Shown here: piece by piece, positions 1 to 5,639 of the stretch
How the letters are laid out: every line of letters starts with the position of its first letter
Numbering within the stretch: the stretch's first letter is position 1
Assembly: GCA_016183075.1 (NCBI GenBank)
Contig: JACPFH010000549.1
Location: 1 to 6,037 of the forward strand
Direction of reading: 5' to 3'
Source of the DNA: Deltaproteobacteria bacterium
Lineage (GTDB): Bacteria; Desulfobacterota; Binatia; UBA9968
DNA: 6,037 nucleotides
Position numbers and translations under genes: made by a program
Notes under the pieces: generated by a model
The model's input: only the letters and a program-made list of their open reading frames with translations
The model's database searches: none
Told to the model about the DNA's origin: nothing

Positions 1-165
1 GCTGGGTCCCGGCGCCGCGATGACGTATCCACCGATTCCGTCCTGACAGGCTGCCGAAAGAGCCTCACCGCCTCGAACGCGCGAGCGGAACGCGGTCGTC
101 ACGGGTCATTGGGAGTTCTCGGCGGCTGAACCCAAAAGGCGACTTCCTGTCATTTTCATTATGAA
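1..165. other. Left-edge stretch without a recognisable gene
   Basis: No frame on either strand gives a recognisable protein. The + strand frame starting at base 1 stays open to a TGA at 127-129 (42 codons, rich in Arg and Ser). It could be the tail of a gene outside the window, but its composition is unconvincing. The stretch contains CTGACAG at 43-49, the same 7-mer found again at 176-182 beside the regulator promoter, and a small palindrome TTCAT-T-ATGAA at 155-165. Base composition becomes AT-rich from about 140, marking the start of the regulatory region of the next gene. Confidence 0.5.
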
Positions 166-181
166 TGTCAGCTTTCTGACA
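166..181. promoter_or_regulatory. Perfect inverted repeat, candidate Crp/Fnr-type operator
   Basis: TGTCAG-CTTT-CTGACA is a perfect 6-bp inverted repeat with a 4-base centre. Written as TGTCA-N6-TGACA it has the geometry of Crp/Fnr family operators (E. coli CRP: TGTGA-N6-TCACA). The right arm coincides with the proposed -35 hexamer, so an occupying protein would be expected to block RNA polymerase. No T-run follows, which argues against a terminator. A further TGTCA half-site lies at 148-152. The obvious candidate ligand is the regulator encoded just downstream, implying negative autoregulation; that assignment is inference from position and geometry. Confidence 0.5.
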
Positions 182-203
182 GATCGCGCAAGCTATGTAT
201 TAT
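176..203 (+). promoter_or_regulatory. Candidate sigma70-type promoter of the Crp/Fnr gene
   Basis: A -35-like CTGACA (176-181) and a -10-like TATTAT (198-203) are separated by 16 bases in an AT-rich patch. Each hexamer differs from consensus at one position. Transcription would begin near 210. This would exclude the ATG at 195, which lies within the promoter, as the translation start of the downstream gene. Confidence 0.5.
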
Positions 204-285
204 ATTCCCATTTTAGATTTACCCGGGGTGACGCTTGCAGCCAGAGGAGACATGATTGGTCCGATCTCTTGTGGCCATTATCCGG

Positions 286-295
286 GGAGGGAGGG
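286..295 (+). promoter_or_regulatory. Ribosome binding site that favours the TTG start at 303
   Basis: The purine run GGAGGGAGGG ends seven bases before a TTG codon at 303 that is in frame with the Crp/Fnr protein. It is the best placed Shine-Dalgarno sequence in the leader. A competing AGAGGAGA at 243-250 lies only one base before an in-frame ATG at 252, which is too close. The ATG at 321 has no well-spaced site of its own. Confidence 0.5.
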
Positions 296-302
296 ATCAC
301 CT

Positions 303-1016
303 TTGAATAGTCGAGCACACATGAACCACATCGACGCGAAAGTCCTGCAGCAATTAAGAAACCTCTCTTCCTTCTCATCTTTGCAATTGGAAAAGGTTGC
401 AGCCAATTTGGCTGTAAAGAATTTAAAGAGAAACCAAGTCATCTTCGATCAGGACGAAGAAGCGAGGCTGGTTTATTTGCTTATCTCGGGGGTGGCTAGA
501 GTTTCTTATGTTAGCAGCGATCAGAAGCAGATCATAGTCAGTCTTATCCCGGCGGGAGAATTTTTTGGCCTCGATTCCTTTGTTCCCAAAATGCGCCGCC
601 CATTCCGATGTGACGCGTTTCAGAACTCTACGATAGGAGCTATTAGGCCGGATATTTTAATCGAAATCCTTATGGGGATTCCATTTGAATCCTTCCTGCA
701 CTGGTATCAGGCCGTGATGTATCCCATGCGAAGGATGTATATCCATTGCATTAAGGGGATTGGCCTTGATCTTCGCAGGCGTCTGGCTCTCGAACTCATA
801 AATCTGGCCGATCGTTTCGGTATAGCGGATGCGCGCGGGGTTAGTATCGTCTTACACGTCAGCCACGAAGTGCTGGCGGGTCTGGTCGGGGCCTCGCGAC
901 AGCAAGTCACCGAACATTTGAATGAATTTGACCGGAAAAAGATAATCTCAAGAGAGGGACGTCGCATTACAATCGATCTTAATAAGCTTCGCAAGATTGT
1001 TGAGCCTTCCTTTTGA
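303..1016 (+). CDS. Crp/Fnr-family transcriptional regulator
   Basis: This is a cytoplasmic DNA-binding regulator of about 237 residues, the usual length for the family. Residues about 25-130 form a cyclic-nucleotide-binding-type beta barrel, including the run LISGVARV and a PAGEFFGLDSF segment that matches the G-E turn of the effector pocket. A long dimerisation helix follows. The C-terminal winged helix-turn-helix runs from about 186 (VSHEVLAGLVGASRQQVTEHL). No N-terminal cysteine cluster is visible, so an oxygen-sensing Fe-S Fnr is unlikely. The Arg-Ser pair of cAMP-binding CRP is not obvious, so the effector is unknown. In the recognition helix, Arg199 is kept, but the positions of CRP Glu181 and Arg185 are Gln200 and Glu204. 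The start was chosen by the ribosome binding site at 286-295; 252 and 321 are alternatives, and 195 falls inside the promoter. The gene is visibly AT-richer than the genes after 1930. Its targets cannot be read from the sequence apart from the candidate operator upstream. Confidence 0.92.
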   Translation: MNSRAHMNHIDAKVLQQLRNLSSFSSLQLEKVAANLAVKNLKRNQVIFDQDEEARLVYLLISGVARVSYVSSDQKQIIVSLIPAGEFFGLDSFVPKMRRPFRCDAFQNSTIGAIRPDILIEILMGIPFESFLHWYQAVMYPMRRMYIHCIKGIGLDLRRRLALELINLADRFGIADARGVSIVLHVSHEVLAGLVGASRQQVTEHLNEFDRKKIISREGRRITIDLNKLRKIVEPSF

Positions 1017-1023
1017 GAAACGG

Positions 1024-1071
1024 ATCGGCCGGTGCTTTAGGTCAGGAGATTTCAGGTTAACGTGGGCCGAT
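1024..1071 (+). repeat. Inverted repeat reaching the start codon of the next ORF
   Basis: ATCGGCC at 1024-1030 is complementary to GGCCGAT at 1065-1071, a 7-bp stem with a 34-base loop. The right arm covers the first two bases of the ATG at 1070, so in RNA it could mask the start codon. The loop is long and there is no T-run, so it is neither a good terminator nor a proven control element. It may be chance. Confidence 0.2.
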
Positions 1072-1318
1072 GCCAACTCCCACAGATAAAGAAGTCATGC
1101 TCCAGTCGATTATAGATAAAATAAACCAAGAAAAAGGCCAGAATTGGATCATCGTCCCGCCTGGCCCTCTAGGCCCACCCGATCTATGCATTTTTCGCGA
1201 GACCAGAACTCACAAGCAGGCGCGTCGAGAGATCCCTTCGTTTTGGTTCGAAACTAATGAAATCGTGGCGATTGAAGGCGCGGTTCGCAGCGCCCTCCAA
1301 TTAGCCTTCATGGAGTAG
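1070..1318 (+). CDS. Small protein of unknown function (82 residues)
   Basis: I do not recognise this protein. It is soluble in character, with no signal peptide or membrane segment. It begins with a charged helical stretch (residues about 4-24, rich in Lys, Glu and Gln), continues with a proline/glycine-rich turn around residues 29-38 (VPPGPLGPPD), then a basic segment (THKQARRE), and ends in a predicted helix rich in Ala and Leu. An in-frame TAA at 1058 forces the start to lie after it. ATG 1070 is used here, although the nearest AGGAG (1044-1048) is about 20 bases upstream and no good ribosome binding site is present; ATG 1097 is the alternative. It lies 53 bases after the regulator and 51 bases before the CBM48 gene, in the same orientation and with similar composition, so co-transcription is possible. 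Confidence 0.6.
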   Translation: MPTPTDKEVMLQSIIDKINQEKGQNWIIVPPGPLGPPDLCIFRETRTHKQARREIPSFWFETNEIVAIEGAVRSALQLAFME

Positions 1319-1369
1319 GCGGAGCTTTCTCCCCGCGGGAAGAACACCCGGTGAAAGAGAGGGACCGAT

Positions 1370-1669
1370 ATGAAAAAGACGAAGGAGCAAAAGAGGAGTT
1401 CGGATGCAGCGAAGAGGAAAACAGAATTCAGATTACTTGCGCCTCGAGCGCAAAGTGTCTTTCTGTGCGGTGATTTTAACCGATGGAATCCGTCTTCTCA
1501 TCCCCTGAAAAAGGACAACAAAGGGGTATGGAAAATTTCGTTGAATCTGGATCCGGGCCAATACCAGTACCGTTTCTTGGTCGACGGGGAATGGCAGAAC
1601 GATCCCAATTGCGACTCGTATTCGGACAATCCCTTTGGCACATCGAATTGCCTGAAATTTGTCGGATAA
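1370..1669 (+). CDS. Stand-alone CBM48 / isoamylase N-terminal-type glycogen-binding protein
   Basis: This 99-residue protein consists of a basic N-terminal tail (residues 1-18, rich in Lys and Arg) followed by one complete carbohydrate-binding fold of the CBM48/AMPK-beta type. The signature is easy to see: VFLCGDFNRW (30-39), GVWKISLNL (52-60), then PGQYQYRFLVDGEWQNDP (62-79) and a C-terminal NPFGTSN segment. In the family, such modules bind glycogen or other alpha-glucans and are usually the N-terminal part of branching or debranching enzymes, or a subunit of AMPK. No catalytic domain follows here, because the gene stops right after the fold. Single-domain proteins of this type are known in bacteria, and their role is poorly understood. 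AGAGGGA (1358-1364) lies five bases before the ATG, a good ribosome binding site. No glycogen-metabolism enzyme is in the window, so a role as a localisation or regulatory adaptor is inference. Confidence 0.9.
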   Translation: MKKTKEQKRSSDAAKRKTEFRLLAPRAQSVFLCGDFNRWNPSSHPLKKDNKGVWKISLNLDPGQYQYRFLVDGEWQNDPNCDSYSDNPFGTSNCLKFVG

Positions 1670-1759
1670 GCCTTTGGGATTCCTTCCCGCGGCATTCCGT
1701 CTGTAGATGGACATCCGGCGCCGAGAGCGTAGTCGGTATTGCTCTAAGCCTCATCAGCC

Positions 1760-1921
1760 ATGTCTGCAATGGAAGAAATGAATGAACGGCTTGATGAGAC
1801 GAAGTCGGAAATTTCGCGCCTTGACAATTCATTCTTCAGGAACCATTTTTATATCACCGGTGGCGCAATACGACATGATGTAAAGCCTCTTGAGGGACCC
1901 GTCCTTGCGGTCACACCTTAG
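1760..1921 (+). CDS. Possible small ORF of 53 codons, unknown
   Basis: An ATG at 1760 opens a 53-codon frame ending at TAG 1919-1921. The first 23 residues are strongly charged and amphipathic with a heptad feel (MEEMNERLDETKSEISRL within it), as in a short coiled coil. The rest has no recognisable motif. There is no clear ribosome binding site for ATG 1760. The internal ATG at 1778 has a GGAAG only three bases away. Codon use resembles the small genes to its left rather than the GC-rich gene to its right. It ends eight bases before the TTG proposed as start of the PLD gene, so it could act as a leader ORF. A promoter-like TTGACA lies inside it, which argues that this stretch may instead be mostly regulatory. 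Confidence 0.3.
   Translation: MSAMEEMNERLDETKSEISRLDNSFFRNHFYITGGAIRHDVKPLEGPVLAVTP
1821..1849 (+). promoter_or_regulatory. Candidate promoter for the PLD-VTT/EEP operon
   Basis: A consensus -35 box TTGACA (1821-1826) is followed after 17 bases by CATTTT (1844-1849). This is a weak -10, and the overlapping AT-rich run to 1855 offers other registers with longer spacers. The patch 1804-1855 is more AT-rich than its surroundings. It lies about 80 bases before the proposed start of the PLD gene, a sensible place for the operon promoter. The perfect CACCGGTG palindrome at 1855-1862 would sit close to the transcription start. Confidence 0.4.
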
Positions 1922-1929
1922 TTCGGACG

Positions 1930-4065
1930 TTGTGCCTTCGCCGGCGAGTCTTAGGAGTGATTCTACAGCCCGACCGAAACGTCTGGCGTGTCGAGCGCGC
2001 CGAACGCGCCGCCGTGCTGATCGACGGCGGCCAGTACTTCGGCGCGGTCCGCGAGGCGCTGCTCAACGCGCGCTCGACCGTCTTCATCGTCGGCTGGGAC
2101 CTCGACAGCCGGACGCGGCTGGTCGGCGAAAGCGGCAAGGCCGACGATGGTTTTGCCGAGAACTTCGTCGAGTTTCTGACCGCGCTCGCCAAACGACGAC
2201 CGAAGCTCGTCGTGCACCTGCTAATCTGGGACTATTCCATTCTCTACGCGCTCGAACGCGAGCTGTTTCCAACCGTGTCGCTGCACTGGCGCACACCGCG
2301 GCGCATTCGATATTGCCTTGACGACGACCTGCCGGCCGGCGCGTCCCATCACCAGAAGATCGTGGTGGTGGACGATTCGATTGCATTCTGTGGCGGCCTC
2401 GACCTGACCATCCGGCGCTGGGACACGGCCAAGCATCGTCTCGACGAGTCGGGGCGCGTCGATCCGGCCGGCGCCCCCTACCCTCCGTTCCACGACGTGC
2501 AGGCGGTCGTCGACGGCAAGGCCGCGCTCGCGCTCGCCGAATTGGTGCGAGCTCGCTGGCGGCGCGGCGCATGCGAGCGCACGCCACGGATTCGCCCACA
2601 GGGCGATCCCTGGCCGCCAAGCGTCAAACCTGATCTCACCGGCATCGACGTGGGAATTGCGCGCACCTACCCGGCCACCGAGGAGGAAAAGGAGGTCCGG
2701 GAAGTCGAAGCGCTGTTTTTCGATTCCGTCGACCGCGCGCAGCGCGCCATCTACATCGAAAGCCAGTATTTCACCGCCGCCCGTTTCGCCGCACGCCTGG
2801 TCGAACGGATGCGAGAAAGACCCGATCTCGAGGTCGTGATCGTGGCGCCCAAGGGGCCCCACTCCTGGCTCGAAGCTCAGACCATGCAGGCCGGCGAAGT
2901 GCGATTCAGGCGCGTTCTCGAGGAGGCCGGACTGCGCGAGCGCGTGCGCCTGCTCTATCCGCAGGTGACCGACGGCGGCCGGTCCGTCGATACCGTGGTC
3001 CATTCCAAGATCATGGTCGTCGACGATGTGCTCCTGCGGGTCGGCTCGGCCAATTTGAGCAACCGTTCGTTCGGCCTCGATACCGAGTGCGACCTGGCGT
3101 TCGAGGCGAAAACGCCCGGCCAGCGAGGGGCGATTCTTCGCATCCGCGACCGCCTGCTCGCCGACCATTGCGGCGCTGCCGCCGAGAAGGTTGCGGCGTC
3201 GCTTGCCCGCACGGGCTCGCTCATGAAGACGGCGCAGACGTTGACGAGCGACGGCCACAGCCTGCAGCCCATCGATCTCCGCGAAGACCCGCAGGTCTTG
3301 CCTTCGCTCGAAGGCATCGGCGACCCCGAGCGCCCGATCGCGCCGTCGGTCTTCCTGAAGACTTTCGTCGGCGAGCGGCCGCAGGCGCGGCGCCTCGGCC
3401 GGCTCGCCAAAGTGATCGCAATCGGATTGATCATCGTGGTTCTCATGCTGGCCTGGCGTTTCTCGCCGCTGGCGACGCTGGCCGATCCCGATACGGTTCG
3501 GGACCGGCTGGCCGAGATCGCGGATACGCCCGGCGCGCCGGCGATCGTGCTCGCGATCTTCGTGATCGGCGGTCTCCTGGTCTTTCCGGTGACTCTCCTG
3601 ATCGCGGCGACCGCGGCCACGTTCGGGCCCTGGCTCGGCTTCGCCTACGCCGCGGCCGGGGCCATCGCGAGCGCCATCGTGACCTATGAAGCGGGTGTTG
3701 TCGTTGGCCGCCGGGCGCTCGAGGACGTGCTCGGTCCCAGGCTCAATCGGATCCGGCGGAGCATCGCCCGGCGCGGGGTGCTGGCGATCGCCGTGGTGCG
3801 TCTCGTGCCGATCGCGCCGTACACGCTCGTCAACCTCGCCGCGGGGGCGAGCAAGATTCCGCGCGCCGATTACCTCATAGGCACGATCCTTGGTCTGATG
3901 CCGGGTCTCATCGCGATATCGGCGCTGGGCCACCAGATCTTCAGTATCATCACCGAGCCGACGCTCGCCAACGTGATCCTTTTCCTGTTGGCCCTGTTCG
4001 CCTGGATCGCCGTATCGCTCGGTGTGCAGGCGCTTGTCCTTCGATTGCGGAGCATCAAACCTTGA
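1930..4065 (+). CDS. Phospholipase D / cardiolipin-synthase-like enzyme fused to a VTT (DedA-type) membrane domain
   Basis: The 711-residue protein has two parts. Residues about 10-430 are a complete PLD-superfamily transphosphatidylase with both HKD motifs: HQKIVVVD (His141, Lys143, Asp148) and HSKIMVVD (His358, Lys360, Asp365), the latter followed by GSANLSNRS. The blocks FHDVQAVVDG and YIESQYFTA are typical of the bacterial group resembling eukaryotic PLD1/2. One chain therefore holds both halves of the active site, which acts through a phosphohistidine intermediate on phosphodiesters of phospholipids. After a linker with a basic stretch (ARRLGRLAK) comes a membrane helix (about 493-511), then a VTT/SNARE-associated domain (about 537-670) with LLVFPVTLLIAA and RLVPIAPYTLVNLAAG (from Arg624), and a last helix (681-704). 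The positive-inside pattern and lack of a signal peptide put the PLD part in the cytoplasm. The start is uncertain: TTG 1930 lacks a ribosome binding site, and GTG 1957 matches the usual family N-terminus but abuts AGGAG. Cardiolipin-type synthesis is the likeliest role; general phosphatidyl transfer or lipid hydrolysis remains possible. Confidence 0.95.
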   Translation: MCLRRRVLGVILQPDRNVWRVERAERAAVLIDGGQYFGAVREALLNARSTVFIVGWDLDSRTRLVGESGKADDGFAENFVEFLTALAKRRPKLVVHLLIWDYSILYALERELFPTVSLHWRTPRRIRYCLDDDLPAGASHHQKIVVVDDSIAFCGGLDLTIRRWDTAKHRLDESGRVDPAGAPYPPFHDVQAVVDGKAALALAELVRARWRRGACERTPRIRPQGDPWPPSVKPDLTGIDVGIARTYPATEEEKEVREVEALFFDSVDRAQRAIYIESQYFTAARFAARLVERMRERPDLEVVIVAPKGPHSWLEAQTMQAGEVRFRRVLEEAGLRERVRLLYPQVTDGGRSVDTVVHSKIMVVDDVLLRVGSANLSNRSFGLDTECDLAFEAKTPGQRGAILRIRDRLLADHCGAAAEKVAASLARTGSLMKTAQTLTSDGHSLQPIDLREDPQVLPSLEGIGDPERPIAPSVFLKTFVGERPQARRLGRLAKVIAIGLIIVVLMLAWRFSPLATLADPDTVRDRLAEIADTPGAPAIVLAIFVIGGLLVFPVTLLIAATAATFGPWLGFAYAAAGAIASAIVTYEAGVVVGRRALEDVLGPRLNRIRRSIARRGVLAIAVVRLVPIAPYTLVNLAAGASKIPRADYLIGTILGLMPGLIAISALGHQIFSIITEPTLANVILFLLALFAWIAVSLGVQALVLRLRSIKP

Positions 4066-4784
4066 GCATGCGCCCTCCCTTCACGACCCGGGTGATGACC
4101 TGGAACATTCACGGCGGTGTCGGCACCGATGGACGGTTTGCGCTCGCGCGCATCACCGAGACGATCGCGCGCCACGACCCCGACGTTGCCGCGCTGCAGG
4201 AGGTCGATTCGCGCCGCACGACGGGGCAGCGTTCCGCGTTCGAGGTCTTGCGCGAAGCCGTCGGCGAACATGGCATCGAGGCGAAATCGATCACCACCGC
4301 GGACGGCGATTACGGCCAAATGGTGGTGAGCCGTTGGCCGTTTGGAGCGACCGAGGTGCATGATCTCACCGTCGGCGACTACGAGCCGCGCCGTGCCATC
4401 GAGACGCAGGTTCGCACGCCTATGGGCACGTTTCGTCTCGTTGCCACGCATTTCGGGCTCGACCTGACCGAGCGGCGCACCCAAGCTCAACGCCTCATTG
4501 AGATCGCGCGGCGCCATCCGATGACCACGGTGATGCTCGGGGATTTCAACGAATGGTTCTGGCCGGCTTCGTTTCGGGGCGTGCTTGGGAGAGAACTTCC
4601 GGATCGTACGCGACACGCGACCTTCCCGTCATGGTGGCCCGTCTTGCGGCTTGACCGCATCTTCTGCTGGCCCCGGCGGACTCTCGTGGGAAGCTTCGTC
4701 GACCGCCGCGCGGCCCGCGCCTCGGATCACTTGCCGGTGATCGCCGATATCGTCATTGAGCCTTCCTCTAACCAGTCGCTCTAA
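4062..4784 (+). CDS. Endonuclease/exonuclease/phosphatase-family metal-dependent hydrolase (YbhP-like)
   Basis: This 240-residue single-domain hydrolase has the EEP fold shared by exonuclease III, DNase I and inositol-phosphate phosphatases. All expected active-site pieces are present: VMTWNIHGG (Asn15), ALQEVDSR (metal ligand Glu47), ATHFGLD (His130, Asp134), GDFNEW (Asp161, Asn163), RLDRIF, and SDHLPV (Asp222, His223). It should be a functional Mg2+-dependent phosphodiesterase or phosphatase. There is no signal peptide or membrane segment, so it is likely cytoplasmic. TTG 4062 has GGAG (4049-4052) nine bases upstream and overlaps the TGA of the PLD gene, giving translational coupling; ATG 4068 is the alternative. 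The pairing with a PLD-type lipid synthase parallels E. coli clsB/ybhP, so a substrate linked to phospholipid metabolism is more likely than DNA. The true substrate cannot be read from the sequence. Confidence 0.93.
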   Translation: MSMRPPFTTRVMTWNIHGGVGTDGRFALARITETIARHDPDVAALQEVDSRRTTGQRSAFEVLREAVGEHGIEAKSITTADGDYGQMVVSRWPFGATEVHDLTVGDYEPRRAIETQVRTPMGTFRLVATHFGLDLTERRTQAQRLIEIARRHPMTTVMLGDFNEWFWPASFRGVLGRELPDRTRHATFPSWWPVLRLDRIFCWPRRTLVGSFVDRRAARASDHLPVIADIVIEPSSNQSL

Positions 4785-4803
4785 AAGCCTCTTACCCCAG
4801 TTG

Positions 4804-4840
4804 GGCCGGATGTCCGGCCTCGCTTCGCTCAGGTTTTTAT
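4804..4840 (+). terminator. Candidate rho-independent terminator after the EEP gene
   Basis: GGCCGG-ATGT-CCGGCC (4804-4819) forms a perfect 6-bp GC stem with a four-base loop, 20 bases after the stop codon. A run of five T lies at 4834-4838. The 14 bases between stem and T-run are more than in a classical terminator, so it may be weak or serve only as a 3' stabilising hairpin. Confidence 0.4.
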
Positions 4841-5161
4841 CCGATTGTCGGCTCCGACTTCGACTGATGCCGCGCGCTCAGGTATTCCCGGCACTTCGAT
4901 TGAGGGCTTCACCCGCTTGTTGCGGCCGCGGACGGAGATTAGGATCAAACTAATGCAAACGTCTTTAGGAATGTTACATGGGTCTCTGCGCAAGTCCGAT
5001 CAAGGGTTCCGAAGGGGGCGTGGCTGCAGGCCGCGGACGTCCGATTACAAACGGTACGGCTCATGGCACAAACCCATCGGCCGCGGCCGGAAGACATGTC
5101 CCCGAGGAACGTAACACCAAATAAGTCGTTTGCATTAGCTCATCGAAGCGGAGAACAGGTC
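4841..5161. other. Intergenic stretch without a convincing gene
   Basis: No recognisable protein is found on either strand. A 53-codon + strand frame (ATG 4953 to TAA 5112-5114) has an AGGA eight bases upstream, but it encodes an extremely Arg/Lys/Gly-rich sequence without known motifs and is not called. The stretch holds two exact palindromes, CGGACGTCCG (5034-5043) and CGGCCGCGGCCG (5078-5089). The part around 5112-5145 is AT-richer and could carry the promoter of the ORF that follows, although no clear -35/-10 pair was found. Confidence 0.5.
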
Positions 5162-5542
5162 GTGATATCCCCCGGCTCTGGCACCCATTTATTCCGCACA
5201 ATCCTGCGCACGAGGCATCTCGCCTGCGTGCTTCTCGTTCTTGTGTTGGTTCTCTCCGAGCTGGTGAGCCTCGACCCGCTGGGTTCCCCATCGCTCATGA
5301 TCCCGACGGAGCCTCCGGTCATCGCGGCCGAGGTCCCCGCCGGTGTCCAGCCCCACTATCCTTGCGAACCGGCGCCATTCGGCAACAGCGGCTCTATTCT
5401 GATCAAGGGCCGTGCGGTCGAACGCTCCCGATTGGAATCCAGCGAAACCTTGAGATCTTCGCCGCTGGATTCGGCCCGTGCCCGCGGTTATCGAGCCGGG
5501 CTGCCCCGCAATGCCATTCCGGCGGCGTCGCCGCGCGCCTAG
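5162..5542 (+). CDS. Putative single-pass membrane protein, unknown
   Basis: I do not recognise this protein. With the GTG at 5162 as start it has 126 residues. A short basic N-terminus (two Arg and a His in TILRTRH) is followed by a strongly hydrophobic helix (residues about 20-36, LACVLLVLVLVLSELVSL), then a Pro/Ala-rich and later Arg/Ser-rich tail with one Cys and no known motif. This looks like a signal anchor or an uncleaved signal peptide with the tail outside the cytoplasm. GTG 5162 has GGAG (5150-5153) eight bases upstream. The frame is open further up to ATG 5063, but that start has no ribosome binding site and the extra codons are AT-richer. Third codon positions from 5220 on are mostly G or C, which favours real coding. 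It could still be a chance ORF in GC-rich DNA. Confidence 0.42.
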   Translation: MISPGSGTHLFRTILRTRHLACVLLVLVLVLSELVSLDPLGSPSLMIPTEPPVIAAEVPAGVQPHYPCEPAPFGNSGSILIKGRAVERSRLESSETLRSSPLDSARARGYRAGLPRNAIPAASPRA

Positions 5543-5625
5543 ACGGCCGTTTTCCTTATTCCAGTTGTATTCCGGCCCGGGGCCAGCCGAGGGAATTCCA
5601 TGCCTTCGAGCGGGCGAGCCGGTCT

Positions 5626-5633
5626 GGAGGGAG
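5626..5633 (+). promoter_or_regulatory. Strong ribosome binding site of the methyltransferase gene
   Basis: GGAGGGAG ends six bases before the ATG at 5640. It is the clearest Shine-Dalgarno sequence in the window and fixes the start of a gene whose stop lies beyond the right edge. Confidence 0.75.
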
Positions 5634-5639
5634 AAATAT

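Noticed and set aside
195..302. Upstream extension of the Crp/Fnr gene to ATG 195
   Set aside because: The codons lie in a promoter-like stretch with TATTAT at 198-203. The extra residues do not resemble the family, and a better ribosome binding site serves TTG 303.
1326..1343. CCCGCGGG palindrome with near-symmetric flanks between the 82-residue and CBM48 genes, considered as a terminator
   Set aside because: It has no loop of usable size and no T-run after it, so termination is not supported.
1476..1832. Minus-strand and alternate-frame ORFs over the CBM48 gene
   Set aside because: They overlap a gene with a clear CBM48 signature and have no motif or ribosome binding site of their own.
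3087..3689. + strand ORF (200 codons) in another frame inside the PLD-VTT gene
   Set aside because: The product is Arg/Pro/Ala-rich low complexity, a frame shadow of the real gene.
2221..3933. Long minus-strand ORF (570 codons) opposite the PLD-VTT gene
   Set aside because: Its product is dominated by Arg, Asp, Gly, Glu and His in low-complexity runs, typical of the antisense of a GC-rich gene. The + strand frame has complete HKD and VTT motifs.
3870..4616. Minus-strand ORF (248 codons) opposite the PLD end and the EEP gene
   Set aside because: It has no recognisable motif and a biased composition. The + strand carries the full EEP active-site set.
4845..5114. + strand ORF (89 codons) in the gap after the EEP gene
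   Set aside because: It starts with TTG without a ribosome binding site. The shorter version from ATG 4953 has an AGGA, but the product is very basic and motif-free.
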